A stretch of 64,000 nucleotides of DNA from Solea solea (GCF_958295425.1 NC_081154.1:15602938-15666937), one strand, 5' to 3'. Counted from the first letter of the stretch, positions 12,122 to 25,354 are shown. Program-made: numbers and translations. Notes: a model not told the origin generated them from the sequence alone.

Positions 12122-13042
12122 AGGGCTCTCTCTGCATGTCATCTACTATTCTTGTTTCCATCTGACTCTCACTGCTATTACCAGCCAAGACGGCCGATGT
12201 CATGTTGGGCATTCATAATGCCCGGGCAATGATAAGCCAAAGCAGTACAGTATCTCTTAGGCTGTAAGGGTATAAGACGAGGAACAGTGACAGGGAGATA
12301 AGTACGCTTTTGACTCACTCGTTGCTGTAGCCCCCTTTTAACATTTACATTTTTTTTTTTTACTTTTTTTTCTTTTTGGCATTGCAGCCTTCTTTCAAAT
12401 GATCACATGCAGGCTGATGCCACATAGTATAGTCATTATTTTGCAATAGGAAAGTCATTTAATTATGTTATTTATAATGTAGTACAATAAGAAGATAATA
12501 CACTCCTTTTTATAATGTCATTTTGAGTTATTAAAGGCTACCACCAGTGTCTTAGATCATATTAGTATTAGATCATTTCAAAAGTAGTGATATTACTTCC
12601 TTGTTAGCATACTATTACCACATTGTCACTGTAATGCAATGCAGCGTGTTAGCGTAGAAGGTCCGAGACTGCATTAAGAAAAGGAAGTCTCTGCTCGAGG
12701 CTCAATCAATAAAAAAAGTGGAGCCACGTCAGTGTAATTGATTCACTGTTATCACTCAGCATCGTCAAATTTCGAACAATAGATTTTTCGGCATGGCCTG
12801 ATGCCACTTTGTTTCACGTCAGATACTGATATCACAAACATGAGTGTCTGCCAATACCGATTTAATACAGTTGTTTTACATCCTTTAAAACAGCGGAGCT
12901 CTTAAAAACACACCTGTGCTGATGAATTTATCGCCGCTACAGCCAGCTCTCTTAAAAAAATATAATGCTCCAACTGTCTGTCCCGTCATTTTACATCCAT
13001 AAAAGAAGATATAAACAGCTGACAACACAAGTCACTTAAAAC
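12120..13042. other. Unique non-coding stretch
   Basis: The first part (12180-12300) includes a small perfect hairpin, gggcattcataatgccc, with a 7-bp stem, and has the texture of regulatory DNA. T runs lie near 12350-12370. No gene was recognised. Confidence 0.5.
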
Positions 13043-13062
13043 GCTGCTGCTGCTGCTGCTGC
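13043..13062. repeat. (CTG)n trinucleotide repeat
   Basis: Six to seven units of GCT/CTG, uninterrupted. It is not inside a recognisable coding exon. Confidence 0.9.
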
Positions 13063-13680
13063 TTCTTTTATTTGATTTTCTCGTTATTGTTTTTTCTTCC
13101 TCCTTCTTAAAATAAGTCCACACATCTGACATTACTGGTGCAGCGCGGCAAACGTGCAGCCCTCACTCGTATTCTCCTTACATTACATCAATGGCCTATG
13201 TCCGTCTTTACAACCTGTGCTTAGTGAAGCGTTTATTTGATGTCGGATTGATGTTTTTTTGGATCATGCGGGATTTTATGTTTTGTTTTTTCTTTTTCTT
13301 TTTTTGTTCCTCAGACATTTTTGAAGCTATAATTTAGTGTAAGAGTGCGGCGCGGCACTTAAGTTGTAAAAGAAAACCGAGACAACAAACAATTTTTGTG
13401 TCCCTGGCGGTTCTTGTTTCATCCTGTATGTGTTTGTCCTCTCACTATTACAATAAGCAATCAGTTTTAACGTCATAATAATACGCTGACGACCGAAAGT
13501 CGTGGGGTTTAAGATCCAGACAAGAGGAGGAACCCCCAAAAAACACAAAAGTTAAATAACACTTACACAGAGGGATCAAACTGCTGAAATCATGGACGAG
13601 AGCCAACAACAAGTCCAAAATAACATAAAAACACACAAAGAAGAAACCAGAATTAAGAATAAAGACCCAGCAATGAATTT
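13063..13680. other. Unique non-coding stretch
   Basis: T-rich with a run near 13280-13306. Frames at 13327-13636 on the minus strand have no domain. Confidence 0.5.
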
Positions 13681-13742
13681 AACTGGTGCTGAAACAGACG
13701 AGGAAGAGTGTATTATGCTCTTCCTCGTCTGTTTAGCCAGTT
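13681..13742. repeat. Near-perfect foldback (inverted repeat with 9-nt loop)
   Basis: The left arm (13681-13708) and right arm (13718-13742) form a hairpin. The core AAACAGACGAGGAAGAG (13692-13708) pairs perfectly over 17 bp with 13718-13734. The outer six bases AACTGG pair with CCAGTT across a small asymmetric bulge. The 9-nt loop is 13709-13717. It matches no microRNA that I know. It could be a templated inversion, a short foldback element or an uncharacterised hairpin RNA. Confidence 0.9.
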
Positions 13743-16700
13743 ACACCTGTGTGTAGATATTATACACACACACAGTGGGGAAGCAATGAAGAAAAGGCAA
13801 GGAAGCAGGAAGCTCGTTCTAAAGTCACTGGGGGGTGGACTTTAAATGAGATGAATCCCAATGTTTAAACATACAGTATATACAGAGGCTATAAGAATGT
13901 GCAATATAGAGTGTCTTATATCCTTTTTTTCAGCACAACCTAAAGACAACCTGATGGAAAAAAAATGTAATTGTCATTAACTATGTAAACGCACCTGAGC
14001 AAAAAGTACTCATAATGTTTAAAATGGGATTGAATTTGTGAAATTTGGAAATACGTCACAGTTCAAAGTTCACTCGGCTCAAAAAGAAAAGAAAAAACGG
14101 TCTAGTTTGTGACTCCTGCAATTATTACTACTTTATATCACTACTAAAATAATAACTTTGACTCAACGACACAGAAGAAGGCGAAAAAAACCTGCATTTT
14201 TTAAAGCCTGAATATGTGACACCCAGGAAGTCCATATAAGGAGTTGTGTATTATTCCCACGGCAAATTACCATTGGTGCACCTGATCACTAAGGGGAGAA
14301 AACTTCAGGATTAAATTAAAAATTTAAATTAAATCTAAATCTATTAAATATCACATAATAGTGTTGAACTGGAAATGGAAAAGGGTAAAATCTGACATAA
14401 ATTAAGTGACATATGATGAAAACCGAGGACGCACAAGCGTAAAATTGCATTATTCATGCGTCCATGTTGCAGTGGCATCTGTGTATGAGAGTGGAGCACG
14501 GTCACCTGGCTCAGTGGAAGGAGCCCCTGCTTGTCCTACAGTGCTTCACCTGCCAGATTGTGTTTCACTATGTCACACGGAGTCGCCTTCCTCTCACAGT
14601 GGGATAGTAATGAGAGTGACTGACAGTAGAAGCTTCAGGAGGCTGCCAAAAATAATGTCCTGTGGTAGTCGTGCTCTGTCTGCCTCCGCGTTTGCTGCGC
14701 CTTTATTTATAGCCATACCCAGACGACATGTAGGACATTTAGAAAGATCTAAAGAGTGCATGTCATAAATGGAATAACTTAGTACAATCGAATGTACATA
14801 TTCATGAGTCATGTTAAAATAACACCCCGAAATGTGTCCATGCGAATGAAGGAGGCATGAATGAATGAATCCGTGATGGCACCTACTTACAATACTTGTA
14901 ATCCTGCGATTATGGAGCGCGTGGCATTACACGGAGCATCTGCATGCACTTGACAGCAGAAGGGTAACAATGAGAGCAATTGCTTGTGAAAGCGGCGTCG
15001 CTTTAAAAGCCCGGCCAGTGGTTCCATCGTCGTAGCCTCCGATATGAGCCGGTGCTGTTACACGGCTGGGATTACAACATCTGTTGAAAAGATTGCTTTT
15101 CCCTTGTCAGTCTGTAGTCTCCAACAGTTCTGAAAGGGCCTCGGCTCTCTAAGCTGCACAGTCTCATGTATCTCTACACACGCCGAGCTCCCCAGTCTTA
15201 CTCATTATTCCCTTCTGAGCACTGACTAAAGCGGACAGAGAGCTCAACCCACTCTTTTAACACAGTTCTTATTGCTCCCATAATGATAGATGGAAGACAA
15301 AAAAATTGAGTCTTCTACTCTCAGCTCTCCCCTAAACCCCCCCCTTGGTGCTCGCCTATAGGTCCTGCACCTTTTTAATGATGTGATGAAATGAGATGCA
15401 GCACTCTCTCAAGGTCAAAGAAGAAAAAAAATTGATTCACAAATAAAAAAGGGAATGGTGTTTTTATCTCGTGGCTTACACCAGCCTGCGTGCGTGTTGC
15501 ACCACTATAATCGCAAGGGCTTTTACCTTGTGGTTGCCTCACTCTCGATTGTTGCCTTTCTGCTCTGATTGTCGTGTTTCGGCTCTTTCGAGCACCTTTG
15601 GAGCCACCGTGTAAGTCACAGGAGACAGAGGATGACAGAGTGGCATGAGTGAAATTGTTCCTGCACAAAGGACGCAGTACGTCTGAAAGCCATTTCTTTT
15701 TCTCTGCCCTGTTATTGTTGTGTCGCTCGAAAATGGCACAGTGCAGCAAAAAGCATCAATTCCCCCAAGTTATCAAAATGTGAATTGGAGGGCAGGGCGC
15801 ATAAACTAAGGACCTGAGTCATTTGTCTGATCTTATTATGCAAGATGGACTCCCGCTTGCTTCCATTTTAGATGTGTGCTGCAGTAGAAATGATGTGGTA
15901 TTAAAAATACATTTGGAATCAGAATCATTTGAACAAGAAAGCCACAGAGGATGCATGCGGGATTTAGCACATTTACCATGCTTGGAGAGGCCGAAGTGAG
16001 ACTCTTATTACTAAACACAAGTAGCTGCTGGTGCATATTTCTTCACTGGTTTATACATAAATCCTAAACATACAAACTGAATAGCAAGTCTGTTTGTATT
16101 GTTGTTTTAAAAAAGGCCTTTTTTGGGAGGGAATTGCTGAGCAGAGTGAACATTTGCTTTTGTGTTTGTGCCGAGTCAACAAAGTGTAAGGTCTACAGGA
16201 CAAGGTTTTTTTTTTTTATTATTATTATTATTGTAGACCTATAGTGGTTTTTAAAAGGCCAGTAGAAAACTCTATTTTCAGTCGTTAATCGCAAAAATAA
16301 TTATCAATATCAGCCGATTTCAAAATTGTAAATCATAATAACCTTGCTGAGAGCCATGATGTGTGGCCAATCAGATCAGAGCATTATTACTTCTTTTATT
16401 TCTACCGTACGCCACTGTCATCATTTCATGTCCTTTTTCAAACTCAAGTTGTTTATCGAAAAAATTTTTTTTTATTTTTTAACCTTCACTATACGGAACT
16501 AAACTACTGAAACGAGTGCAAATTCTGAAGTTTGATGTCGATATTGCGGGGCTTCGGGGGTTGCTGCATCCCACTGGGTAACAACAGCAATGCGGTTGTG
16601 AGAAGCTCTGTGGAGTTCAAGGAGAAGAACAAGGTAGAGATGGCTCATAAATAGCGGGGAAAAACAGCGTCAACACAAAGAGGACTAGAGATATAAAAGT

Positions 16701-17605
16701 GAGCGGGCGGTTTAGAGGGGAGTCGGACAGCAAAGGATTGAAAGTTGAGGGATCAGGGATTAACCTGATGTCATTATAGGCCAAATGTCAGCGATAAGTT
16801 TTAAAAGCTAAGCTATGTGTGAGGTAAATACATGATTTGACAAATCAGGTCTCTCGTTCAAAACAATAACAAAAGACCTAGTTTGTTTGTGGCGAAACAG
16901 CATGTGCTCATGGGAATTTTTGTCTCGTTTCGGTGGCAGAAAAAGTGCAGCAAGCGGCAATAAGTAGTCATCAACCATTAGTGACAAAAGAGCACAATAA
17001 GACAACACCCTGGCTAACTGCAGTCTGGATATCTGCTTCCTCATGGTTCATAGGGTTTGTCCCCCAGTTTGCAACCTTTTTTTTTTTCTCGAAATAATGT
17101 GGGTACACTTGCACTCTCTCGTTGGGTATTTGCGGCGCTCACTTTGCTGCCGTGTGTGCTTTCGGTGTCCGGCAAAAAACAAACAGATTGTGCTGTCTGG
17201 GTCCCACTGTCCTGCACTGCATCATATTGCACAGCTGGGGAGAATGGAGAGCACAACAAATCCCTTAGTAAATACTCAGCAGTGGATGTAAAAAAAAAGA
17301 GAGGGAGAAGCTCGGGAGGCCAGGTCACAGTAATAAAACTACCTTTACTGGAGACGCTCCAAGTTCATTCAACCACTCACTTTTAGAACAGAGTTAAATT
17401 ACAGGAGAAGTCAAATATTTGCCCACGTTTGACGGGATAAAACGACCCCGACAAAACCCTGGAATATATACAGTGACACATTTCTATTTTTCATACATAG
17501 ATCTACAGTGTAATTTAATGTTAGGACTCTCTTCTTTCTTCGGTGTTAATTATTAAAGTGACTGGAAATGTACTGTTGGACGTGCATAATGCAACATGAT
17601 ACATA
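13743..17605. other. Unique non-coding stretch
   Basis: Frames up to 124 codons (15375-15749 minus, 14406-14768 plus) overlap others in antisense and show no domain. A short ATT repeat lies at 16218-16232. Poly-C near 15338-15344 and T runs near 16206-16217 and 17080-17089 are the only simple tracts. Confidence 0.5.
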
Positions 17606-17622
17606 ATATATATATATATATA
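17606..17622. repeat. Short (AT)n repeat
   Basis: About eight AT units in an AT-rich context. Confidence 0.85.
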
Positions 17623-18445
17623 AAATGTTATAAATAGACCATGGTGTCCATTTTGTCGCATTTGCACATCCATCCAGTATGATTTATGATGAGGATAAAG
17701 TCTTCCATAAAAATGGGTAACCCATATAAAACACTGTATATACATGATATTGTTTATAGAACAACCGCTCCAATTAACTGTTTGGGAAACTTGTGCACTG
17801 ACTTTATTTTAAGATACTAATTGACACAGATTAGTTTGTTTGTTAGGTAGTTGGTTGCTGGAGGTGGTGTTTTAACTGACCCCCCTTTAAAGAGGGTCTT
17901 CTTCTTCTTCCTCTTTCGTGTTTTATGGCAGTTGGCGTCTGTATTGCTGCCTGTAGCTATAGTGTGTTGTATAATTGCTGGTGGTCTGTTTTATGTTTGG
18001 CAATTGCAAATGCCCATAAATTATAATTAAAGGCACATTGCAACATGTATTATTAATATCCCTGCGCTCGCCATTCCCTTCCAAGTGTGTTGGAGAACCT
18101 GTGCCGCCTTCACTGTGCATCAAAACTCTAAAGATGAGTTTGACAGATTGTAATCAGTCCAAAATGGCTGACCCTGCTCCTGATATAAAAGGCTACTTCT
18201 GGGCTAATGGAAAGTATACAATGAAGTATGAGTACTTCATTTTAGGCCAAGTGAAAACAGTCTCATCTAAAAATATACACGTATTACAGGTTTAAAGAGG
18301 TAAAGGCTCTTTAAAGCCTGGCCCGATTCACTGCATATATCAAACAAAAGGCCTCCGGAGTCTTCCTCGAAGTGCGTTGAAATCCTCAACACAACACAGT
18401 ATTGTTAGCAGACTGCTAGCCGTGCAGGTTGACACGTTAGTGGAG
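17623..18445. other. Unique non-coding stretch
   Basis: Short overlapping frames at 17923-18295 only. No repeat ends, RNA gene or domain were recognised. Confidence 0.5.
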
Positions 18446-18458
18446 CCAGCAGAGGGCT
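18446..18458 (+). promoter_or_regulatory. CTCF-like motif
   Basis: CCAGCAGAGGGCT fits the CTCF core consensus well, with a mismatch only at the last position. It is outside any repeat I recognise. This is a motif match only. Confidence 0.3.
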
Positions 18459-20188
18459 CAAATGCTGATGGGAGAGTAGGGATTTAGTTACTCCCTCACG
18501 AGGACAGCCAAACCCCTCTGATTACTGCTTAATCCCCCTCTACATATCATGTGCATCATGGCAGCACAGCGAGCATTTGTAACATCATGGGCCAGGTTGA
18601 TTTTTGGATGTTTTCCTCCATATTTCCCAACAGTCATCCTGATTATGTATTACCTCACCCCTCCCACCCCCGTCAGTCTCTTTTTGTGTGTGTCTACGTT
18701 GTTTGTTGGGCGGGGAGGACAGGGGGCAGGAAGGAGATCAGTAGGGATTATCTCTGTCTGGAGAACAGGGCAGATTTGTACGCCATCCCTGTTGGATGTT
18801 TTGCCAACCTGCCCTTGACTAATGGGACTGCAGTGCACTCTCGGAGCACAAGTTGATATCAGTGAAAAGCTCTTAACCAACAAAAACTGTCCCTTTGGTG
18901 AATCACGCGGGCCACTTTTCCTCAGTGTAGCTCCTTGGGAGCAGGCCATTCATGCACAAATATGAGAAACGACAAAACATTATATATATATATAAAAAAA
19001 AAAGTCAGACGGGGAGTTGGCCAGGGGTGCAGCACTGTTGAAATTGAAAAATGAAACCTGAAACTGCCTATTAAAAAAGAGAAAAAGTAGGCTCCTTTCC
19101 AGCCTATTATAATCCACGTCTCTTTGCTGTCTGTTTTGTGTCCTTGCTTTCCGTCATCCGTCTCTGTCAGTCACTGTTTCAGTCATGCCAGCTTACTCCT
19201 CTGGTCCACACGGAGGTCAGAGAGAGCTTGATGACAATCTTAAAAAAGAAAAAAAAAACAATCAACATTCTGTGCATGGGCACATATTGGGTACTTCCAG
19301 GTTTGAATGGTAGTAATTGAGTGTGGGTCCTGCTGTGCTACACTTTCAAACCAGGCTTTTTTTTTTTTTAAAGAATAAACCATTTTCTATTTCGTACCAG
19401 TGGCCCACTGCAAGAATACATGTTCAGGGACTTTGAAGTGAGACATAAAAAGAAGTAGCATCACGCATTATGTCTACTTTCATTGCAGCCTCGTGACACG
19501 TTGTTGATGTCGATGATGTGGACGTTTGCAACAAAACAAACATCAATCGAACAATCATGGCTTTTGAAATGACATCTGAAACGTGGCCTGCAGGGTGCGT
19601 GTCTGAGCGTCGCCTCTCCCACTGTTGCTCTGATCTTAAAAGACGGGATGTGATTTTAAAACAGTTGTCATGTCTAAAATTACCTGAATGTGTTTCTGCT
19701 CCTCGGTTTCATCACATCATAATAATAATAGTATCATATTTATCCCTGACAGGCATCAGTGGGTTTTTTTGTTTTGTTTTGTTTGATTTAATGGTATTTT
19801 TGTGATGGTATTTAATGGTACTTTTGTGGTTTTGTGCACATGCACAACCACATTTGTATACTAAACATCAGAGTGAGAAAGAACACAATTTAGTGTCAGT
19901 ATTTAGCCCGTGTGTTGTCTTTTGTTGTTGTATTGTTATTGTGTGTGTTTGTCACTAATGATTCCCAACTATGCATTGCAATTTAATCAAATCCCATGAT
20001 TCCTTGCTGCTTCATGATGTCATCAGACTGGGTCTTCTTTTATTGTGTAGACTGCAGAAATGGCACACTGTGTGTTTATACTGTGTGTTTAACTATATTT
20101 ATAATCAGTCCCTGATGGCGGGGCAAAAAAGAATCTACATTGCTAAAGAGATTCTGTACAAATCAGGTGATAAACATGTGTTTTGAAG
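18459..20188. other. Unique non-coding stretch
   Basis: A short AT repeat followed by poly-A lies at about 18981-19003 and a T run near 19357-19369. An AAT repeat lies near 19722-19733. Frames at 18549-18949 on both strands overlap and have no recognisable domain. Confidence 0.5.
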
Positions 20189-20218
20189 TTATAGGCCCAC
20201 CTCATCGTGGGCCTATAA
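20189..20218. repeat. Perfect 12-bp hairpin
   Basis: TTATAGGCCCAC at 20189-20200 pairs perfectly with GTGGGCCTATAA at 20207-20218 around a 6-nt loop (ctcatc). It lies just upstream of the plus-strand LINE relic. There is no T tract typical of a terminator, and bacterial-type termination is not expected here. Confidence 0.9.
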
Positions 20219-20229
20219 TTGGAACTACT

Positions 20230-20815
20230 TAATTATATTCTGTATGATTGTTCCTTAATTTACAAAAAGCTTTTATCACTGTTGGATCAAAAATTATGTA
20301 AACTAAATTACTTGCATCAAAGCATGACATCAAAACGATATCAAAGCATTACCACACGATTGGTTTTGTGAGTGAATGACTGAAATTCCAACCTTTTAGG
20401 TTATATGTGGGATGCCACAGGGTTCACTACTTGGACCATTTCTGTTCATCTTCTATTTCAATGTACATAGTTTTGGTTTCAAAGTCGCTGAGGTGTATTG
20501 TAAGTGCTACTGTATTTTGTAGTGGGGAACGTCCAAAACCACTTCTGCATAAATATAGTGCAAAAAAAGAACTGCAGACAATTTAAAAAAAAATGATTTG
20601 ATGCCAATTAATGATCTCTTTACTTTAAATTAAAATGGAACACATATTTAGAAGTAAAAACCTTTACATGAAAATCAAACTTAATGAAGTTGAAATTGAT
20701 ACCGTGCTAGGAAATTAAATAAGAGCCTTTTGGTTTCAGATGTTCTTTTAGCTTTATAGTATTCGTGATGTATCTTTTGAAAATGAACTGAGATAAATAA
20801 ATTAATAAATAATCA
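20230..20815 (+). pseudogene. Decayed LINE reverse transcriptase, plus strand
   Basis: Fragments of a non-LTR retrotransposon reverse transcriptase are visible in shifting plus-strand frames. LNLQKAFITV (20254-20283) fits the LDLQKAFDTV motif that carries a catalytic Asp, now lost. CGMPQGSLLGPFLF (from 20406) fits the CGVPQGSILGPLLF motif. A later stretch at 20641-20708 (IKLNEVEIDTV) fits the region after the active site. Frames are broken by stops and shifts, and the YADD box is not recognisable. An AT-rich end (aaataaattaataaataa) near 20797-20813 could be the 3' tail. It is an inactive fossil and its clade is not resolved. Confidence 0.78.
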
Positions 20816-21547
20816 GTTAGGAGAGAGTTAATTGGGACACTACTGCCAATGTGTTATTGGTGAGCATGTGCTCCACACACTGACACACACATACATGTAT
20901 ATATAGCCTTTCCCTGGTTAACACCTTTGTGAATTCCTCTGAGACACAGTCCTTGTTTGATGGATTCCTGACAGAGTTGCTAATTCGTCGCAGCAAATCC
21001 AATTGAGTTTGAGAAGGAATGACTGATAGTGTGACACCTGAAAATCTTTGAAGTGTATTTCTGACTACTGGGAAAGTGAGGAGCGATGTATCCCAGCTTG
21101 TAGGTGACTGCTGACTGTAATGCCAGTCTCTGGTGTTTGAGTTGTCAATCAACTTGTCAATTAATCACCACTGTCAGCTATAGCTGCAGAGAGTGTTTTA
21201 GATGTATCCCTGCATGCTCTCATAGAGGGGAAAAAAAGAGTCCCTGGTATTGACAGAGTCACTTTTATACTCGACATTATTCATGGAACCTTGATAAGAA
21301 ATAGTTCAGCATTTATGAAAGCAATGTGCCTGAAATAAAGCACTACTGCATGTTTCAAAACCATCTTTATGATAAAGGAATGAGTATTTCAGCACTCAGC
21401 CTGTTATGACTAGTATTCACAGAAAATAGATTTTTAGATTACAGAAAAAATATAGGGTTTACAATATCTTATATAAACATTTACATGGTACATCAAGACA
21501 TTATTAATTCATCATGTCAAATTAAGATCATAACACACCTTAGAGTA
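20816..21547. other. Unique non-coding stretch
   Basis: An antisense frame of 111 codons (20817-21152 minus) has no domain that I recognise and adjoins the LINE relic, so it could be old repeat sequence. The rest is AT-rich. Confidence 0.45.
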
Positions 21548-21572
21548 ATATATATATATATATATATATATA
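21548..21572. repeat. (AT)12 microsatellite
   Basis: About twelve uninterrupted AT units, with TA-rich flanks on the right. Confidence 0.95.
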
Positions 21573-23490
21573 CTATATGTATCTATAGATAAAATAAGAG
21601 ACTTAGAGGGCGCTTGTTAAGAAAAAAAGAAAAAAGCAAAACACACATTGGTTCATTCGTTATGATCCCAGTGATTTATCTTTTTCCCACGGCTCCTGAA
21701 GTCATCTTTCCATCTCACATGATATGTAGGAGTCGGAGAAGATTCCGTAAGTCGATCCAAGAAACGAGGCGTCTCAAACAGTGGGCAGGTGTTGATGCAG
21801 AGGAGAGGATGAGGAGCGCTAGTTAGTGCAGTTATTCTAACCGAGAACAAAGTGGCACGTAGAACATACTGATACGATAATAAACACTGACTGAACTGAG
21901 ACTCAATTATCTCCGTTAAGGTGCTGAATATTCTGAGCCTTTAATAAAACACTCTGCAAATAACTGTTCTTTAGCGCATTCGATTGACTATTTTCTATTT
22001 TAAGTGAGTAGCTGTTTGCTTTAAAATGTAGGGAAATGGTGAAAAATGTCAATTATCGTTTCCCAAAACTCAAAACAATGTCCTTAAATGTTGTGTTTGT
22101 TCACACACTGTTGACTGATCATGAAGGACCAAAGAAACCAGAAACCATATTCACATTCTAGATTCTTTATTGTCAACTGTGTGTTATAACAATGCAACAT
22201 CATTGCCACGAATGAAACTATATTTATCTCAATTCAACTCAGCTTAGTATTAGTTACAAAACGAGAAATAGTATATAATAATATAGAATAATGATTTGAG
22301 GAGGACACCAAGCATTGATTGAATAACTGTCTCAGCCCTCAGCCTGTAGACTATAGCATTATTGAATTGACAAAGAACATAACCAACCTTTAAAAAGCAA
22401 AAACTTTGTACTGCCCGCAAGAATACACGTCTCTTTTGTATCAAAGGCAAAGTTGTTTGTTTTTAATACATACTCGGAGAATATGTTTGGTGCTGAGCAG
22501 CAGAAATGCATCCTATAAAAGTCAGATAATGAGAACACAGGGGAACACAGGGTATGTAGGCACCAGATTATGTAGCACTGATTCGAGGGCGATGGTAATG
22601 GTCAGATAGGGCTGCGGAGACGGTGCACTAATTTGGCTGGGATCTATGTGTATCTTTGTGTTCAATCCATTAAAAACTCTGGCAAAAGCGAGGCAGAGGC
22701 AGAGGGAAGGAGAGACAGAGAGACGGAGAGATGTTCACTGAAGTCAAGTGACACTTCACCCCTGGGGCAGCGAGGTCTGCAGTGAGTGGCTTTTGGTAAG
22801 AGCACATTGGTTTTTGTGGCTCTGGTGTGCAGTGTCCTAGGAAAGCGGGGAGCTGTCCGTGGTGCTGAAGTGGGAGAAGCCACAGCGGCGCGCTTGTGTA
22901 CGTCGTGTACGTTTCATGTGGCTGAGCATTGCGCGCCACTGGTTGTGGTATTGCGTTTCCAAAAGTAATCTTTGCTTTGGTGATGTGTGAGGAAGGTGCA
23001 GGCCTACAGTACTGCAGTGCGAGGATGATAGACGGGCTGCCAGCATGGATGGATGAAGTGCGTTGGCAGTGCTGACGCTTGTCCGTGCCAGAACCCGCTG
23101 CACATTGTTCATTCTTGGCCCTCTAATCCACGTGATCTGAAACAGAGGTGCTGACTCCAGTCGAACAGTGCGAGCGCCATCAGGAAAATAAAGCTATCCC
23201 CCTGCTCACCATTGCACGTCACAGATAAAAATAGCTGCTATGTGAAAGAACACACTCTCTCGTTCGGTCCTATTCATGTCCAATCTGGGCTCGTCCCTCT
23301 TTTATTAGCCCTCAGTAATATTGCTCTCCAATTTCACATTCACGCCAGACTTAGCCCGATGGTGTTTCAGTCTGATCGTCATGGCAGAATCTGTTCAACA
23401 TCAGGTGGAAAACACGCTGTATTTCCATGTGATGTCACTCAGTATTGTTGTCAGAGATACATTTTCTTTCCAACTGTTGTGCCTTTCACA
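21573..23490. other. Unique non-coding stretch
   Basis: The phrase ttctttattgtc near 22158-22170 resembles the antisense tail of a SINE, but too little is left to call. Overlapping frames at 22662-23112 on both strands reflect a GC-richer patch with no domain. Confidence 0.5.
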
Positions 23491-23930
23491 GTTAAAGCTG
23501 CAGTGTGTAACTTTTGTTGTTGGTCTTCAGGAGCAGAAATGATGCAGCATTATTTGCTTGCTGTCCAGCAACGGTATCACACATGACCGAGGGAGTGTGT
23601 TGTGTGTATACTGCAGCAGAGCAGGGGCAGATTGGTGCAGGAAGCATGGAATGACCAGGTCGTGTGAGGTTTTCATGACCACTTTGTGTTTTCAGTCATA
23701 CGGCAACTTGTTTGCAGCCACCGTGTTGCTTTTCTCAGGGCAATGTTGCTGTCACTGCCCTCGTCTGTTTTGGCAGATGTTTGACTTCCTGTGTGCGGCA
23801 TGGGAATGTCACCGAGAGTTGTGTGGCGCTGCTGGACTTAATCAGCATTGTGTGAACTCATCTGACAATGGTTTTAATGTAACCAATTTGTATAAAACTG
23901 ACTCACTAAATTTATTTTAAAGTTCTGCAT
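23491..23930 (+). repeat. Dispersed repeat starting gttaaagctgcagtgtgtaa
   Basis: The start is a widely seen fish repeat terminus and a variant of the TTAAAGGTCCAGTGTG end at 35254. The interior from 23578 to 23775 resembles 61130-61355. Both contain ttgtgttttcagtcat, then a CAAC and tgtttgcagc, then a GTTGC-rich stretch. This shows a dispersed family with at least two diverged copies here. Frames at 23212-23920 run through it and are not genes. Confidence 0.6.
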
Positions 23931-25354
23931 CACCTCCCCTCCCAAAAAGCCCTGCAATTTTCTTAAAACAGAAACCCCTATGGAATATATTATCTCTTGT
24001 GCTTTGCTCTGCTCTGCTCGGTGTTGTTTTTGAGAAGAATATTATTAAGTAAAAGGTTAATGAAGCCCTTATCCATGCCATGCTCACGTCGAATGAAATG
24101 TCTAATCATTTAAAGAAGAAAAATACAGGATCCTAATTTTGTTTTTCTCTTCGGGATATTTCCAGTGCACCTCTAGTCATCAGCCGAGACTCTGTTCCCT
24201 CTGAGTCCCATTACTTTGATGAAATGTGAAACATGTTCCTTCTAACTGTATAGGAAGATTAATTGAAAGTGGATGGGGGAAAAAAGGTATCCCTTTTTTT
24301 GAAGCAAATCATCAACAGACTGTTCTTTTTTTTTTTTTATGCCCTGCAGCAAAAAGTTTGAAAGTAAAATCTATTCAAAACTACAAGTCAATTTTGATCC
24401 AGTTAAACGTTGGCAGTGGTGAGAGTAAGCAGCAGGGAGAGTTTCAGTGAGGATGACTGCAAACAATGGGCGTTTATGATAAACACTGCAGAGTCATCTG
24501 TCGCCAGGGGATATGAATTCAGGTCATGGCTCAGTGTGTTCTATCTTTGTGGCCCGGGAGAGACATCACATTGTATCATCTGGCCATAAGAGGACATGTT
24601 TGTTCTGACTGACGATGGAGGATCATCAACCCCCCACCCCCCCCCCCCCCCAACCCTGCACCCCAAGCCACACATAGCCCACACTTCAAGTCTGTTTACA
24701 CAAATCCAAGTGACTGGCTGCTCCTGTCAATGTCATCACCTAACAGAGCGAGATCGTGTCTCATCCACCCACACAAGCGAGCGGCAATCTTACTTGAGAG
24801 GAGTTTGGGAGGAGAGACTTTCATATCTGAAAGGTTAAAGACAGCAGCACGCACGCAGGGCAGCTTGGCCCAGCTGACGTGACAAGCCACTGCAGATTCT
24901 GTCACTCATGGAATCAAAGACTAAACCCTGACGTCGACATGGAACCAGAGGGGGCGCCGCGTTTTCTTGATCTTTACATCGTCATGGTCCTGAGCGCACA
25001 AGCTGACATGAGCTCATCAGAAAACTGAAGATCCATAACCTTCTCTCCGAGGCCCTCAGCATAAACTCATTTCTATTCTATTCTAAGTGAAGGATGCCAC
25101 ACTTAATGTTTATGACTGATTAAGCATTGAAGTGTGGGTTATTATTTCATGGAGCATTGAGCGCGATATTTGTTTAAGGGTTGTAAAGACGGAGCATTGT
25201 CTTTGTGTTATTGCCAAACATTTTAATCATGACTTCATTGTTTAATTATGAAGTGAACAGCATTAACACACATACACACACAGTGTATACTGTCTATACA
25301 AAAAGCTGTAGTGCGGAACTTTAGGTGATTTTTGTTGTTCTTATTCTTTCATTG
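23931..25354. other. Unique non-coding stretch with a C-rich tract
   Basis: C runs at 24630-24635 and 24637-24651 are separated by one A. A T run lies near 24326-24338. No exon or RNA gene was recognised. Confidence 0.55.

Noticed and set aside
12770..12880. Phrases like 'gatactgatatc' and 'ccaataccgat' that recall a fish repeat
   Set aside because: Too short and too diverged to define ends or assign a family.
18981..19003. TA repeat plus poly-A as a retroposon tail
   Set aside because: No recognisable body upstream and no flanking target duplication.
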